This document shows, piece after piece, positions 52,472 to 62,040 of a DNA stretch of 64,000 nt. Numbering within the stretch: the first letter of the stretch is position 1; the number at the start of each line of letters is the position of its first letter. The DNA lies in the NCBI RefSeq assembly GCF_039134705.1, contig NZ_CP146256.1, forward strand, positions 2,604,001 through 2,668,000, given 5' to 3'. The notes beneath the pieces are model-generated. The model ran no database searches. It was not told the DNA's origin and saw only the letters and a program-made list of their open reading frames with translations. Made by a program: the position numbers and the translations under genes. This DNA is from Kineothrix sp. IPX-CK (GTDB taxonomy: Bacteria; Bacillota; Clostridia; Lachnospirales; Lachnospiraceae).

Positions 52472-54748
52472 CTATCTCGTCTCATTAATGTATGTCTGTA
52501 AACGGTTCTGAATCAGAGCTGCCGCATCGTCCGCACTCTTCTGCCCTTCAAAATAGGATTGTGCTTCCTCGCTTATGATCGAAAGCATTTCCTCGCTTTC
52601 TGTTCCATCCAGTCCAACGGAGCGTTCTATGATTTCCCGCACTCTGTCGACCTGCTCTTTAGAAGCTGCGTATACATCCACCGTGACATTATCTGTCCCG
52701 GAACCATAAGTCCACGTCGATTTGGATTTCTCCTTCTGCGTACCGTCCGTATCTTCATAATATTCCGCTTCCATGTCTTTTGCAAACTGTTTTTCAAGCG
52801 CCGCCTTCATGGTAGGAAAACCGCCGTTTGCCGACTGTATGTTTTCCTGCCTTTCTTTGGTCAGATTAAACTTCAGAAATTCCCATGCGCCCTCTTTGTT
52901 TTTAGAGTTTACATTCATTCCTGCTGTGGTTCCATTTGATTTTATTATGGAACCGTAATCGTTTATGGTAGGATAACCGATTACGTTAATTTCCTCTCCG
53001 AATATATGTTCATATATTTGAAATTGCTGGACAGAGGTAAGGTTTTCTTCCATTAAAAGCAATTGTCCGTTTCTTATTCTGTCAAATTGACTGGAATCAG
53101 GCTCTTCACTTATTTCTTTCGGAAAACGGTTGGAAAATTCCATAATCCGTTTAAATTCCTCTCCGGTAAAGTCGCATGCTCCAGTCTCCTCATCCACGAA
53201 TTCTTCCATGTTCATGGAGCATAGAAGCTGCAATACCGAATTCTTTGTATTATAATCCAGTATCTGGGTATCGGCAGGCTTGGAATCTATCAGCTTTATC
53301 ATATCATCCACAGTCCATGTTCTTTTGTCGCCTACATCGGAGACCTTGCCCACAAGAGTATTTATTCCGAACCAAGGTATGATTGCATATAATTTACCGT
53401 CCCGTGCATAAGTATATAACACATTTTCAAAATAATCCTCTTTGTTTATTACCGTATCATTTTCCAGGTAAGACGTAATATCCTCCAACGCTCCCATGGA
53501 AATAAGTTTGTCTAAAGAAGTAAAGCTGTATACCATATCGATCAGATCCGGCCCTTGACCGCTGGCCAAATCTGCTGCCAGAAGAGCGACACGTTCATCA
53601 TAGTCCATGCTGTCGTCTCCATACTGTTTTACTTCAATCCGGTATTTATCGCTTTGTTTATTAAATGCAGCGATATCATTGGAGAGATAATAGGGAACCA
53701 TTACTGTTCCATAGGTCAGTGTCGCCTTTTCAGGAACTTCGGATCGTTCTTTTTTCGTAACAACAATCAGCTCCGGCTTGCTCTGCTCGGACATAAAGTC
53801 TACTGATAAAGCAGCAATTCTTCCATCCTTAAGCTGTTTCACGCCTCGCAGGCTGGTGCTGTTAACGTCACTTTCCAGCCAATCCAGAACCTCCGTCGGC
53901 TCCGTGTCGCTGATATTGCATGTGTACAGTTTCGTCTCCCGCGTGTAAAGTATATCGGTATCCGCTCCCGCTTGATAGGTACCGTAGCCGAAGGATATAC
54001 TGCTGTTCAAATCTTTAAGTGTTTTTCCCGAAAGATCCACTGCCTGCAGACGCCAGTCGGTGTCACCATAAAAGCCGACAACCACCGTTCCATCCCTCAT
54101 TCGAAAAAGATTCTCAATATAGGTGCCCACCGGAAGCTCACAAAGCATCTCACCCGAAGGCTTTAATACATATATGCTCTGATTGGCATTCACGTAATAG
54201 TTGCCGTCTTTGTCTTCCAGTATATGCTGGATATACAAGTCCTTCACTTTTCCAAGCGAGTTCATGACATCCACTGATTCCAGCATTCGTCCGTCCTGGG
54301 ATATTTTTCTTATTTCTACACTTTCCACTCCGGCAGCCGCATCTTCTGTCACTGCCTCCTCGTCTGCTGCCGCAGACATATATTTTACTAATCCCAGTAT
54401 GAGATTACCCTCACTGTCGGTACCGATAGCGGAAATGAAAGCATCTGCTTCAAGCTCAACAGGCACCTGCTCGGGAGTATTTCCTTCCGTCCCGATGTCC
54501 ATAGAAAATAACTGAGTGGTGCCGTCCTCGCTGCTTCCGGCAAAATAAACCTTTTCATCTTCACCGAATATCATACTTCCCGTCGTATAGCCCTCTGCTT
54601 CCAAAGTACGGTAATCCGCTACGTATATGTAATCCTTATCCTGAGTTCCTGCGGTTTCCTGAACCTCATTTGTCTTACCGCAGCCTGCAAGCTGCAAAGC
54701 CAGCACTGCCGCCAGGCCTAATATCCCTGCTTTTCTACCCTTACTCAC
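52472..54748 (-). CDS. large extracellular solute-binding lipoprotein, copy 2
   Basis: A 758-residue lipoprotein (lipobox LQLAGCGK). The N-terminal half has repeated beta segments (LEDKDGNYYVNANQSIYVLKPSG, FRMRDGTVVVGFYGD). The C-terminal half is a solute-binding domain (IAAFNKQSDKYRIEVKQYGDDSM, DLASGQGPDLIDM, LEDITSYLEND, YFENVLYTYARDGKLYAIIP). It ends FEGQKSADDAAALIQNRLQT, like its paralogues. It is directly upstream of the permeases (14 bases), so it is the likeliest dedicated receptor. Confidence 0.88.
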   Translation of the reverse strand: MSKGRKAGILGLAAVLALQLAGCGKTNEVQETAGTQDKDYIYVADYRTLEAEGYTTGSMIFGEDEKVYFAGSSEDGTTQLFSMDIGTEGNTPEQVPVELEADAFISAIGTDSEGNLILGLVKYMSAAADEEAVTEDAAAGVESVEIRKISQDGRMLESVDVMNSLGKVKDLYIQHILEDKDGNYYVNANQSIYVLKPSGEMLCELPVGTYIENLFRMRDGTVVVGFYGDTDWRLQAVDLSGKTLKDLNSSISFGYGTYQAGADTDILYTRETKLYTCNISDTEPTEVLDWLESDVNSTSLRGVKQLKDGRIAALSVDFMSEQSKPELIVVTKKERSEVPEKATLTYGTVMVPYYLSNDIAAFNKQSDKYRIEVKQYGDDSMDYDERVALLAADLASGQGPDLIDMVYSFTSLDKLISMGALEDITSYLENDTVINKEDYFENVLYTYARDGKLYAIIPWFGINTLVGKVSDVGDKRTWTVDDMIKLIDSKPADTQILDYNTKNSVLQLLCSMNMEEFVDEETGACDFTGEEFKRIMEFSNRFPKEISEEPDSSQFDRIRNGQLLLMEENLTSVQQFQIYEHIFGEEINVIGYPTINDYGSIIKSNGTTAGMNVNSKNKEGAWEFLKFNLTKERQENIQSANGGFPTMKAALEKQFAKDMEAEYYEDTDGTQKEKSKSTWTYGSGTDNVTVDVYAASKEQVDRVREIIERSVGLDGTESEEMLSIISEEAQSYFEGQKSADDAAALIQNRLQTYINETR

Positions 54749-54778
54749 TTAATTATTTCCCCTTTCAAACAGCTGTCA

Positions 54779-57316
54779 TTATCTGTTTTCATTAACGTAA
54801 ATCTGCACCCTGCTCTGTATGATATCCGCCACTTCTTTTGAGTTCTTCTGTCCTTCGAAAAAGGCAGCCGCCTCTTCATCCACAATGGCTGTAATCTGTT
54901 CATTATATTGATACAAGCTATCCACGCCCTCTATCAGGCCTCTTACTATATCCGCCTGCTCCTGGGTAGCTGCATAAATATCTACATTAAAATCGTCATA
55001 CCCCCATGATGTTTTCATCTGTTTCACTTTATTGCCGTCAACATCTTCGTAATATTCCTGTTCCATTGCATCCTCAAACATCAGCTCCAACGCAGATTTC
55101 ATAATCGGGAAACCATAACCATCCGTTTGCTGTTGAGCATCTTCCGTAAGCATCGTGCGGATAAACTGCCATACCCCGTCTTTGTTTTTCGACTTGGAGC
55201 TCATTGCCAGAGAAGCTCCTGAACCGGAAATAAAAGAACCATTATCCTTGTTCGTAGGATACCCGATAAACGCGACAGGTTCTCCGAACATCGCTTCATA
55301 CATCTGGTAATCCGTTATTCCGCTGATTCCGGTATTTAACATAAGAAGCTCTCCGCTTTGCAGCCTCCCCGCGGTATTTCCTCCCATTCTGTCGTAATCG
55401 AATTCCAAATCAAAATAATTGGCGAATTCAAGCGCTTTTACAAAATCATCTCCGTTAAATTTGCATTCGCCGGTGTTCCAATCCACATATTGGTCCATAT
55501 TCATCATAATATTGTACATGAGAACCGTACTCTTTGTCCCATAATCATATAACTCTACATTATCAGGCAGCTCTTTTACCATGTTTATAAGTTCGTCCAG
55601 AGTAATGCTGCTTCGGTCCCCTACCACTGATTTCTTCGCGATTACCGTATTTATAGTAAAAAACGGCGAAATCGTATAAAGCTTTCCATCTACCTCATAC
55701 GCCTTCAGTATATTCGGCAGATAATTCTCCCTCTTTAACTCGGCATCATTGTCGAGATAAGGATACAAATCCTCCAAAAGCCCCTTAGTCGCATATTGCT
55801 GCGTGGTACCATTGGAAACGTCTATGATATCAGGCATATTCCCGCTGACGATATCCGAATTCATCTGCGTAAGTCCCGCCTCGTAATCGTCATTCATCTG
55901 CATGTATTCTTTTATTTCGATTCGGTATTCCTGATTTTTCTTATTAAAATCGATAACCTGTTTGCGGGTATCATAGCCAAGATACATTGTGCTGTAGGTG
56001 ATGATTTTCTTCTCCGGCACCTCGCTTCCCTTCTTCTTGGTAAGAAAGGCCAGTTCAATTGTATTCGAGTCCTCCGTCCAGTAGGAAGTAACAGCTAATA
56101 CCCTGCCGTCCTCCAGCATAGCGAAGGCAATCAGATCGCTGCTGTTAATGTCACAATCTATCCAATTGAGTATTTCTGTCGGTGCCTCGTCCCCCATATT
56201 ATAAGAATACAGGAAATTATCTGAGCTGAACACAACATCATCCTGTACACCTTTGGCGAAAATATAGTTGCTGAAGGAGGAAACCATCATATTATTCTGC
56301 GCCTCTCCTACACCTTTTTTCACCAGATCAATAGGGTGAATCTCCATATTTTCCTGACCGTAATATACCAGCATCACAGTTCCATCTTTGGTAGAGAACA
56401 TATTATTGATCCAGTTTTCCACCTCTACCGTGAACAGCTCCTTGCCATCCTTATCCAGCACCCATACCCCTTGGTCATAGGCCAGATATATATTCCCGTC
56501 CTTATCCGTCTCCAAGTACTGTACATATGTATTTTCATCTTCAAATATACTACTCACGTCCACTGACGAAATGATTGTACCGTCCACAGAAAGCTTGCAG
56601 ATTTCCGTCTTCTGGGAAACGGGTGCCTGATAATCGTCTGCAGATATCACGCTGGTGGATTCCGCTGAGGAAACTACTACACTACCGCCGCCGGAATGCG
56701 ATACACTCGTAGAAGTAACGCTAGCCGAGGAAGCTCCTTCCCCATCCGTATCGTCGGTTTCGTCTGCAGCATCTTCACCGCTTGCAATCTCATCCCCATC
56801 ACTTGCCGCTGCTTCATCATCCGCAGATTCTTCCTCCGCAGTTCCGCTTACATTCCCGTCTTCGCCTGCAGCTTCATCCTGCGCCTCAGCCTCAGTACCA
56901 TCTGCTTCCTCCCCAGATAATCCCTCTTCGTCATACAGATAGGTGACTACAATTGCCTGCAAGCCGCCCTCGGAATCCGCACTCATTCTCGAAATGCTCG
57001 AATCTCCGTCTAAATTCAGCGGCTTTTTAACAGGTTCCTCAGCTCCAATCTTGAGCTCGTACAAATATGAAGTAGATTTCTGCGTCGTATCATCATATTC
57101 GCTTCCCAGATAGTAAATGGTATCGCCGATAACGGTTATACTCTCCGCGCCGCTTTGTCCATTGTCTATTTCCTGATATTCAGGTACATATACGAATTCC
57201 TTCTGTGCCGTAGTATTCTCTGCGCTGCCTCCGCAGCCTGCCAGATAAAGGCAGGCAAAAAACGCCGCCGACGCAGCTATTATCCTCTTGTTCCTACAAT
57301 CCCTTACACCCTTCAT
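54779..57316 (-). CDS. large extracellular solute-binding lipoprotein, copy 3, with acidic low-complexity insert
   Basis: An 845-residue lipoprotein (lipobox LYLAGCGG). The arrangement is as in the other two copies, but residues about 130-230 are a Glu/Asp/Ala/Ser-rich insert absent from them. Propeller-like segments follow (DKDGNIYLAYDQGVWVLDKDGKELF), and then the binding domain (VIDFNKKNQEYRIEIKEYMQ, DIVSGNMPDIIDVS, LEDLYPYLDNDAEL). It ends FEGQKNSKEVADIIQSRVQI. ATG 57316 with GGAG 6 bases upstream is preferred to the ATG at 57328. First gene of the operon. Confidence 0.88.
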   Translation of the reverse strand: MKGVRDCRNKRIIAASAAFFACLYLAGCGGSAENTTAQKEFVYVPEYQEIDNGQSGAESITVIGDTIYYLGSEYDDTTQKSTSYLYELKIGAEEPVKKPLNLDGDSSISRMSADSEGGLQAIVVTYLYDEEGLSGEEADGTEAEAQDEAAGEDGNVSGTAEEESADDEAAASDGDEIASGEDAADETDDTDGEGASSASVTSTSVSHSGGGSVVVSSAESTSVISADDYQAPVSQKTEICKLSVDGTIISSVDVSSIFEDENTYVQYLETDKDGNIYLAYDQGVWVLDKDGKELFTVEVENWINNMFSTKDGTVMLVYYGQENMEIHPIDLVKKGVGEAQNNMMVSSFSNYIFAKGVQDDVVFSSDNFLYSYNMGDEAPTEILNWIDCDINSSDLIAFAMLEDGRVLAVTSYWTEDSNTIELAFLTKKKGSEVPEKKIITYSTMYLGYDTRKQVIDFNKKNQEYRIEIKEYMQMNDDYEAGLTQMNSDIVSGNMPDIIDVSNGTTQQYATKGLLEDLYPYLDNDAELKRENYLPNILKAYEVDGKLYTISPFFTINTVIAKKSVVGDRSSITLDELINMVKELPDNVELYDYGTKSTVLMYNIMMNMDQYVDWNTGECKFNGDDFVKALEFANYFDLEFDYDRMGGNTAGRLQSGELLMLNTGISGITDYQMYEAMFGEPVAFIGYPTNKDNGSFISGSGASLAMSSKSKNKDGVWQFIRTMLTEDAQQQTDGYGFPIMKSALELMFEDAMEQEYYEDVDGNKVKQMKTSWGYDDFNVDIYAATQEQADIVRGLIEGVDSLYQYNEQITAIVDEEAAAFFEGQKNSKEVADIIQSRVQIYVNENR

Positions 57317-57422
57317 AATACTCTCCATATCCTTTCCATATCCTGCACATCTCGTACCGCTCTTTTAATTTTATAAGTAAACCACAATTTACATAATTGT
57401 ATGTGAGAAAAACACTACATAT

Positions 57423-57451
57423 AGAATATCATAGTATCCACGCCAGTACAA
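57423..57451 (-). promoter_or_regulatory. candidate promoter of the lipoprotein/permease operon
   Basis: TTGTAC (57446-57451) and TATTCT (57423-57428) on minus are 17 bases apart, about 105 bases before the first gene. Confidence 0.4.
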
Positions 57452-57537
57452 CCTGACACTTCTTAATAATTTCTGAAGCCGCAGTTATATCTTGACACCA
57501 AAACAATTTTTCCAGGTAAAAAAGAAAGGGAAAATAG

Positions 57538-59298
57538 CTAGTTTTCTATTTTTCTAATTAAAATTCCATTTTTTAAGAGAACGTTGTCAATATAGTATCT
57601 TTCGAAAAGAATCCTCCCTTTTCCTGGAATCTCGATGTCTTCCTCTTCACAGTTGATGATGACCTCCACATACCTGTCTGCCCATTCCACTTTCAGAAAT
57701 TCGATAATGCGGGGATTGGAAATTTTGTTGGGAAAATGGAAATTTCTGTTTCTCAGTAAAGGCTCCTCCTTTCGCAAATGGATGAGCTGTCTGATGATTC
57801 CAATTCTATCATTGTATTCTCCCGCCTCGATACTTTCCCAAGGCATACATCTTCTGCAATCCGGATCATGTCCTCCCTCCATGGCTATTTCTGTTCCATA
57901 ATATATACATGGACTTCCCGGCATGGTAAAAAGCACTGCAAGCTGCTGGAAATATTCATCCAGATTCTTAACTTCCGAGCGAAGCCGCCTCGTATCGTGG
58001 GAATCCAGCAAATTGAAGAGCACATCATTCGTCTGCTGCATGTATCCCGTATAACATCTGTTAATCGTATATTCGAAGTCCTCCTTCGTAAGTCCTTTAT
58101 CTATCCAAAAGTCCTTGATGCTCTCTCCCAGCGGATAATTCATCACCGCATCGAATTCATCCCCTCTAAGCCAAGGCATGGCGTCATGCCAGATTTCACC
58201 CAAAATATAGATGTCCGGCTTTATCGCCTTCATCCGAGTCCGCAGTTCCTTACAGAACACATGGGATATTTCATTGGCTACATCCAGTCTAATGCCGTCC
58301 ACATGATATTTCTTCACCCACATTTCACATACCTCTAACAGATATTTCCTTACCCTGGGATTGTTGGTATTGAGCTTGGGCATATTATCAAAAAATGCAA
58401 AACTGTAATATTGTCCCGCTACGGCTGCTCCTTTGCTATGCCCGAAAGGCCATTCGTTAATCATGAACCAGTCATAATATTCCGATTCCATTCCCTTCTC
58501 AACGACATCCTGCCACGGAGCAAAATATTTCCCGCAATGGTTAAATACCCCGTCCAGCATAATTCGAATCCCCTTTTCATGTGCTTCCTCTACCAGACGC
58601 ATAAAGGTCTCCTCCGTGCCGAAATTAGGGTCTATCCTCTTATAATCAGTAGTGTCATATTTATGGGAGGAAGGGGATTCATTGATAGGTGTCAAATATA
58701 GGCCGGAGATCCCAAGCTCCTTCAAATAATCCAGCTTATTGATAATTCCCTGAATATCTCCTCCAAAAAATTCGTCGTTTCTCACACTGCCCTTATTCCT
58801 CCAAGGCAGCATTTCCTCGGTATTCAACGACGTATCTCCGTTACAGAAGCGCTCCGGAAAAATCTGATACCAGATCGTATCGTTCACCCAGGCAGGCGTT
58901 ACCGGAATATCTCCGGGATTCATCCACGGAAATACAAAACATTGTCTGCTCCTTCCCTCCAGATTCATCTGATCTTCGCTCATAAAGCCATCCTCGAAAT
59001 AGTACCACTTCTCTTTTTCCGTTATCAGCTCGAAGTAATATTTCAGCCGTTTATATTCAGGCTCAACCGTCGTTGTCCACCAAAGCTGGTTCTTCAGTCT
59101 CTTTTTAAAAGGGATGTTCGCTGCCTCCCCCGTCCAATTTTCACCACCGCCAAGTATTCCCGACTTAAAAGGATCACCGTGCACAATATTCACATATTTC
59201 ACATCATATCCCGTCTTAATATTAATGATGAGTTGATTCTCATTCAAAGGGTAGCAATAATTGTCGTTAGCTCTATGATACACCGCATTAAAGTCCAT
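57538..59298 (-). CDS. cytoplasmic neopullulanase/cyclomaltodextrinase-type alpha-amylase (GH13)
   Basis: A 586-residue glycoside hydrolase with an N-terminal beta domain (1-130) as in the GH13_20 group and a TIM barrel. The nucleophile Asp is in GIRLDVANE near 338, the acid/base Glu in ILGEIWHDA near 366, and the third Asp in LLDSHDTRR near 433. WVNDTIWYQIFPERF is typical of the group. There is no signal peptide, so it acts inside on imported maltodextrins. ATG 59298 has AGGAGG 8 bases upstream; the longer frame to 59388 covers the operator and is rejected. Confidence 0.94.
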   Translation of the reverse strand: MDFNAVYHRANDNYCYPLNENQLIINIKTGYDVKYVNIVHGDPFKSGILGGGENWTGEAANIPFKKRLKNQLWWTTTVEPEYKRLKYYFELITEKEKWYYFEDGFMSEDQMNLEGRSRQCFVFPWMNPGDIPVTPAWVNDTIWYQIFPERFCNGDTSLNTEEMLPWRNKGSVRNDEFFGGDIQGIINKLDYLKELGISGLYLTPINESPSSHKYDTTDYKRIDPNFGTEETFMRLVEEAHEKGIRIMLDGVFNHCGKYFAPWQDVVEKGMESEYYDWFMINEWPFGHSKGAAVAGQYYSFAFFDNMPKLNTNNPRVRKYLLEVCEMWVKKYHVDGIRLDVANEISHVFCKELRTRMKAIKPDIYILGEIWHDAMPWLRGDEFDAVMNYPLGESIKDFWIDKGLTKEDFEYTINRCYTGYMQQTNDVLFNLLDSHDTRRLRSEVKNLDEYFQQLAVLFTMPGSPCIYYGTEIAMEGGHDPDCRRCMPWESIEAGEYNDRIGIIRQLIHLRKEEPLLRNRNFHFPNKISNPRIIEFLKVEWADRYVEVIINCEEEDIEIPGKGRILFERYYIDNVLLKNGILIRKIEN

Positions 59299-59327
59299 TT
59301 TATTATCCTCCTGTATTTGAAAAGTTG

Positions 59328-59347
59328 TTTGGAAAACGTTTTCCAAA
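59328..59347 (-). promoter_or_regulatory. LacI/CcpA-family operator of the neopullulanase gene
   Basis: TTTGGAAAACGTTTTCCAAA is a perfect 20-bp palindrome with the central CG of LacI-family sites. It lies just downstream of the -10 box, over the expected transcription start, so binding would block transcription. Confidence 0.8.
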
Positions 59348-59359
59348 ATCTCTAATACG

Positions 59360-59388
59360 ATAATACTATTACAAATGAAAAATGTCAA
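59360..59388 (-). promoter_or_regulatory. sigma-A promoter of the neopullulanase gene
   Basis: TTGACA (59383-59388) and TATTAT (59360-59365) on minus are 17 bases apart, about 60 bases before the start codon. Confidence 0.82.
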
Positions 59389-59403
59389 TTCGAAACAGCA
59401 AAC

Positions 59404-59444
59404 AGGCTGTACTGCCGGATGAAATCATTCCGAAAGCACAGCCT
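59404..59444 (-). terminator. terminator after the DUF711 gene
   Basis: AGGCTGT (59404-59410) pairs with ACAGCCT (59438-59444), with an inner CGG/CCG pairing; on minus GTTTGCTGTTT follows. It is a moderate-quality terminator 60 bases after the gene. Confidence 0.5.
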
Positions 59445-59503
59445 CCAATATTTATGTTGATACTTATATCAGCTTTACATCAGCACCTATCCTAATACCA
59501 CTG

Positions 59504-60868
59504 CTAATTTTTAAAGCTATGAATTGGCGCCGGTATTCTTCCTCCCCGGTTAATAAAATCATCGCAGGAGAACTTGTTGACCGGCATAATCGGCGCATAT
59601 CCTAACAAGCCGCCGAATTCCACCGTCTCTCCCACCCCTTTTCCGATGACCGGAATAAGGCGTACCGCCGTGGTTTTCTGGTTGATCATGCCGATAGCCA
59701 TCTCGTCTGCAATAATACCGGAAATAGTCGTTGCCTTCGTATCTCCGGGAATGGCTATCATATCCAAGCCTACGGAGCATACGCATGTCATAGCCTCAAG
59801 CTTCTCTATGGAAAGAGCTCCTGCAATCACCGCATCGATCATTCCCTGATCCTCGCTGACCGGAATAAACGCTCCGCTTAAGCCCCCCACATAAGAAGAG
59901 GCCATGACACCGCCCTTCTTCACCTGATCGTTCAAAAGCGCCAGCGCAGCCGTCGTTCCAGGCGCACCCGCATATTCCAGTCCTATCTCGCACAAAATCT
60001 CTGCTACACTGTCTCCTACCGCCGGAGTGGGGGCTAACGACAGGTCCACGATGCCAAAAGGAACATTCAATCGCCTGGATGCCTCCTGCGCGACGAGCTG
60101 CCCCACTCTCGTCACCTTAAAAGCAGTCTTTTTAATCGTCTCGCACAACACCTCGAAGTTCTCGCCCCGCACCTTGCTCAGTGCGGTCTTCACAACTCCC
60201 GGTCCGCTGACACCTACATTGATAATCTTATCCGCCTCCGTCACTCCGTGGAACGCGCCCGCCATGAACGGATTGTCATCCGGCGCATTGCAAAATACAA
60301 CAAGCTTCGCACAGCCCAAAGAGTCGTCTTCCTTCGTATATTCTGCAGTCTGTAATATAATCTCGCCCATAAGCTTTACCGCATCCATATTGATGCCGGT
60401 CTTGGTCGAGCCTAAGTTGATGGAACTGCACACCCTCTCCGTGGTGGAAAGAGCAAGCGGAATGGATTCAATCAAAAGCTTGTCCGCCGGAGTCATCCCC
60501 TTAGAAACCTGTGCGGAATAACCGCCGATGAAATTCACTCCCACCTCATGCGCTACTTTATCCAGAGTTCTCGCTATGGAAGCAAAGTCCTCCGTCGTCC
60601 GGCATGCCGCACCGCCGATAAGCGCGACAGGCGTTACGGAGATCCTTTTATTTACAATGGGAATGCCGAACTCTCTGGAGATTTCTTCGCCGGTTTTCAC
60701 CAAGTCTTTCGCTGCATCATAAATTTTATGGTATACCTTTTCATTCAGTTTGTTTAAATCGGAATCGATACAGTCCAACAGGCTGATACCGAGGGTAATT
60801 GTCCTAACATCCAGATTCTCTTTTTCTATCATCTGGTTCGTTTCCGCGACTTCAAATATATTAATCAT
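59504..60868 (-). CDS. PFL family protein (DUF711/UPF0210)
   Basis: A 454-residue protein of a widespread family distantly related to pyruvate formate-lyase but of unknown activity. Conserved segments include [62 protein letters not shown] and [12 protein letters not shown]. The open frame extends upstream to 61018 over the ACT gene; ATG 60868 with GGAAGGA in front is used. The neighbouring ACT gene is the standard partner of this family. Confidence 0.94.
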   Translation of the reverse strand: MINIFEVAETNQMIEKENLDVRTITLGISLLDCIDSDLNKLNEKVYHKIYDAAKDLVKTGEEISREFGIPIVNKRISVTPVALIGGAACRTTEDFASIARTLDKVAHEVGVNFIGGYSAQVSKGMTPADKLLIESIPLALSTTERVCSSINLGSTKTGINMDAVKLMGEIILQTAEYTKEDDSLGCAKLVVFCNAPDDNPFMAGAFHGVTEADKIINVGVSGPGVVKTALSKVRGENFEVLCETIKKTAFKVTRVGQLVAQEASRRLNVPFGIVDLSLAPTPAVGDSVAEILCEIGLEYAGAPGTTAALALLNDQVKKGGVMASSYVGGLSGAFIPVSEDQGMIDAVIAGALSIEKLEAMTCVCSVGLDMIAIPGDTKATTISGIIADEMAIGMINQKTTAVRLIPVIGKGVGETVEFGGLLGYAPIMPVNKFSCDDFINRGGRIPAPIHSFKN

Positions 60869-60887
60869 AGGTCCTTCCCTCTTTTCT

Positions 60888-61160
60888 CTATATTCTGTGC
60901 ATGGTGTCGAAGATTTCTTCCTTCTGGCATTTGATGATAACGCCGATTTCCTCGCCGAGAGCGGCCAGCTCGTCCACGATATCTCCGAAATGCCTGCTGG
61001 TCTGATTGGTATCAACAATCATCATCATATTGAAATATCCCTGAACAATCGTCTGGGAAATATCTAAGATATTAATATCGTTCTCTGCAAGATATGTACA
61101 TACCTTCGCTATGATGCCCACTGTGTCCTTACCTACTACCGTAATAATTGTTCTCTTCAT
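60888..61160 (-). CDS. ACT-domain protein (UPF0237)
   Basis: A 90-residue protein that is a single ACT domain ([37 protein letters not shown]). It is 19 bases upstream of the DUF711 gene and probably regulates that protein by binding an amino acid; the pair is conserved but uncharacterised as far as I know. Confidence 0.94.
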   Translation of the reverse strand: MKRTIITVVGKDTVGIIAKVCTYLAENDINILDISQTIVQGYFNMMMIVDTNQTSRHFGDIVDELAALGEEIGVIIKCQKEEIFDTMHRI

Positions 61161-61172
61161 AATTTTTCCTCC

Positions 61173-61970
61173 TCATATTACAACCATTTCCGACACTTCG
61201 CTCCTGCTGGCCACACGAATCGGAAAATCATTGACCTTGTACTCATTATCCGCCATGGCAATTTCCACCCTTACGGCTTCGTATGCCAGCTCCGGCAGAT
61301 TATTTTCCTTGCTCAGATGTCCCAAAATAATCGTTTGCAGATTATCATTCAATATCCGGGAAAGAAGCCTGCCGCAAAGCTCATTGGACAAATGGCCTCT
61401 GTCGCCCAATATTCTCTTTTTCAGATAATACGGATAAGGACCTACCTGAAGCATATTCACATCATGATTCGCTTCCATTAAAAGGGCGTTCATTCCCTTT
61501 AAGCATTCCACCGTATAGTCGTTATAGCAACCCAGGTCGGTAATAATACCGAGTCTCTGCTTTCCGTGGCTGATACGGTACGCCACCGGTTCAGCCGCAT
61601 CATGGGATATCCGCATGGGATTCAATACCATATCCTTTACCGTAATCTTAGTATCCGCCTCGATTTCCTGAAACAACGACTCATCGATTTGTCCTACCGA
61701 AGACATCTCCTTTATCGCCTGAAGCGTTCCCCTTGTTCCGTAAACGGGAATTCCATACTTTCTCGCCATTACGCCCAAGCCGTTAATATGGTCGTTATGC
61801 TCATGGGTAATGAATATTCCGTCTAACTCCTCCGGCTTCACTCCCATCTTTTGCAGCCCTTCTTTTGTCCTTTTACCACTGATTCCCACATCCACCAGCA
61901 GATGGGTCGTATCGGAACCCACATAGATACAGTTTCCGCTGCTCCCGCTGGCTATACTACATAACCGCAT
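61173..61970 (-). CDS. MBL-fold metallo-hydrolase (WalJ/YycJ family)
   Basis: A 265-residue metallo-beta-lactamase-fold protein, with MRLCSIASGSSGNCIYVGSD at the N-terminus and the metal motif THEHNDHINGL near 55-65. Further ligands follow in HDAAEPV, ITDLGCYND and ILGHLSKENN. YycJ-type proteins are 5'-3' DNA exonucleases linked to cell-wall control and mismatch repair. ATG 61970 with GGAG 6 bases upstream is preferred to the GTG at 61982. No walRK genes are nearby in this window. Confidence 0.92.
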   Translation of the reverse strand: MRLCSIASGSSGNCIYVGSDTTHLLVDVGISGKRTKEGLQKMGVKPEELDGIFITHEHNDHINGLGVMARKYGIPVYGTRGTLQAIKEMSSVGQIDESLFQEIEADTKITVKDMVLNPMRISHDAAEPVAYRISHGKQRLGIITDLGCYNDYTVECLKGMNALLMEANHDVNMLQVGPYPYYLKKRILGDRGHLSNELCGRLLSRILNDNLQTIILGHLSKENNLPELAYEAVRVEIAMADNEYKVNDFPIRVASRSEVSEMVVI

Positions 61971-62040
61971 ATTAATCTCCACGCCTTTCCAATGCCCTCA
62001 AATGTTGAAATGCAGGCACAATACTTTCATTCCAAAGTCT

